Source: Pegea sp. RAD2-039
Taxonomy: Eukaryota; Chordata; Thaliacea; Salpida; Salpidae
Length of the DNA: 64,000 bases
NCBI GenBank assembly: GCA_034620365.1
Contig: JAQGEQ010000192.1
Location: 739,001 to 803,000, forward strand
Direction: 5' to 3'
Positions within the stretch are counted from its first letter, which is position 1, and each line of letters starts with the position of its first letter. A program made the position numbers and the translations under genes. Below the pieces are notes generated by a model. It searched no databases and was not told where the DNA came from. It saw nothing but the letters and a program-made list of their open reading frames with translations. This document shows positions 62,280 to 64,000 of this stretch, piece after piece.

Positions 62280-64000
62280 ATGAGCTCGGTGCGTTTTCAT
62301 TTGATCAAGTTCATTTTTACATTTAAAATAATCAAAAAGGAAATAGTTATTTTAATAACTAACATTTTGTTCAGAGTTTTATTCCTTAAAAATTTAAAAG
62401 TTGAATTAATTAAAAATTTAAATATAATATCCCAGTTTAATTGAAAAAACTTTTATTTTTAATGTATTTTAGCTTTGTTATTATTTGTTATTATTAATTT
62501 TTTTGAACTTTATGTTCAATTTAATTTAAACTTGATTTTTATTTTTAAAATTTTATATCAATGTAAATTTTTCCAATATTTAAAATCATATTTTCAAATA
62601 ATAAAATTCAGTTGATCTTCATCATTAACTTCATTTATAATTTAGGGGGATTCAAATGACTTCAAGGTCCGCGGCAATGAGGCTCTTTCAAACGGTAAAA
62701 TCGATGATGCTATCAGTCTATACACTCAGGTTTAAGAAACTTTTAACCAATAATTCAAAACTAACTATCAACTTTTATAGGGTGTCAACATTGACCCCAA
62801 AAACCATGTTCTATATAGTAATAGATCAGCTGCTTATGCCAGGAAGGAGAATTATCCATTAGCTCTGGAAGATGCAGAAAAAGTGATTGAGATAAAACCT
62901 GATTGGCCCAAAGTAATTTATTCAAATATCTTTTTAGCTTTTTGCTTTCAACTTGTAACATTTTCAGGGTTATTCTAGAAAAGGTTCTGCCCTCGAATTT
63001 ATGAATCGTTTTGAAGAGGCAAAGTTTGCTTATGAAGCTGGTTTAAAGTTATTTCCTGATAATGAACAGCTCAAAAATGGACTTTCATCCGCTAAAAGCC
63101 ATTTAACTGGTTAGTCTATTCATCTACAAACTATTTATCATCATTTATATCATCTTAAAGGTCCTGGAGGTAGCCAACCTCTTAATTTGTTTGGGGATTT
63201 CAATACAATGATTGCAAAGTTGAGTTCTAACCCTAAAACTCGTCAATATCTGAGCCAACCAGATTATTTGCCGATCATTCAATCTCTGTCGAGTGACCCT
63301 AAAAATTTAACTAAGTGAGTATCACCATCAAAACTTCTTTTATAACTTAACTTTGGAGTAGAAATATGGGTGACCCTCGTGTGCAAGACACTCTAAGCGT
63401 TCTTCTTGGTATTGATCTTAAAATGGGAAGTCCTCCAAAAGATGAGAAGATGGAAACAGAACCCTCACCTCAAGCTCCAACACCACAGAAACCTGCTTCA
63501 CCGGTTAAGAAAGAAAAAACTGATCAAGAGAAGGTCCTTAAATCCTCATCTTTAGCGTCGTCTAATCTTTCTCTTATAGTCTCTTGAATTGAAACAACTT
63601 GGTAATGAAGCTTACAAGAAGAAGGACTTTGAAACAGCGATTGAACATTATGACGCCGCCTTCCAACTCGATCCTACTAACGTCACTATACTAACAAACA
63701 AAGCAGCAGTGTTCTACGAGAAAGGCGAGATGGAAAAATGTCGTGAGATTTGCACAGAAGCCGTCGATGTTGGTCGCGAAAACCACGCTGGATTTAAACT
63801 AATTGCCAAGTACTCATCTCGACAACATCGACTAGCTGATTATGCAAATTTCGAACAGAGCTTATGCAAGAATGGGTAACTCGTATATGAAAGAAGATAA
63901 CTTTAAAGAGGCGATCAAGTATTACAACAAGTCCTTACTTGAGAACCGAACTAAAGAAGTTCTCAACAAACTCCAGCAGTGTGAGAAGACTCTCGCAGAA
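62280..64000 (+). CDS. STIP1: Stress-induced phosphoprotein 1 (Hop/Sti1), 5' part
   Basis: Co-chaperone linking Hsp70 and Hsp90 through TPR domains. Exons: 62280-62288, 62646-62729, 62781-62912, 62968-63109, 63161-63314, 63362-63533, 63580-63809 and 63859 to the window edge, giving 355 residues so far. The first exon is a 9-bp ATG exon (MSS), inferred from a donor and phase; it is the least certain part. TPR1 runs from [18 protein letters not shown] to about residue 115. A DP1 segment includes [13 protein letters not shown] and [17 protein letters not shown], then a Pro-rich linker. TPR2A starts [19 protein letters not shown]. The matches to animal STIP1 are near-continuous. Introns at its 3' side are 46-49 bp but lack TGACGTCA. 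Confidence 0.94.

Overview
The window is AT-rich animal DNA that codes mainly on the minus strand. An orthologue of connexin, a gap-junction family known only from chordates, plus very compact genes with many 45-60 bp introns, points to a tunicate. I cannot name the species. I rebuilt exons by hand from GT/AG borders, reading phase and remembered family sequences. For every complete multi-exon gene the summed exons are an exact multiple of three.

Layout: NF1 (minus, 5' part, 124-5370); a BTB zinc-finger gene (plus, 10795-12153); NELFE (minus, 13061-15463); MAK16 (minus, 17139-18506); a connexin (minus, 22378-24147); KATNAL2 (minus, 24618-27831); a RERG/RASL-type Ras-like GTPase with a long tail (minus, 31242-33203); tRNA-Ser(CGA) (plus, 35030-35111); an MRCK kinase of 31 exons (minus, 37512-47167); a nectin/CADM-like immunoglobulin receptor (minus, 50758-53769); and the 5' part of STIP1/Hop (plus, 62280-64000). 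The gene-poor stretch 53770-62279 holds a decayed LINE and two phosphatase-related pseudogenes. A second, 5'-truncated copy of the same LINE family lies at 5957-6597. The genes are unrelated housekeeping, signalling and adhesion genes and do not form a pathway, although MRCK, NF1, the Ras-like protein and the nectin-like receptor all belong to small-GTPase or adhesion signalling.

The most striking feature is a palindrome, TGACGTCA, usually extended to TGATGACGTCATCA. My hand count is roughly 85 copies; about one would be expected from the base composition. It is confined to particular genes. About 34 of the 72 introns in NF1, KATNAL2, the Ras-like gene, MRCK and the nectin-like gene carry it, against none of 28 in NELFE, MAK16, connexin and STIP1. 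It also sits inside coding exons, read as Asp-Val-Ile or Met-Thr-Ser, and in some flanks. This looks like a highly iterated palindrome of unknown function.

A second theme is long tandem arrays inside introns: related GATCAG/GATGAAGAT arrays in NF1 and MRCK, an E-box array, and 24-, 36- and 40-bp minisatellites. Several create long but spurious open frames.
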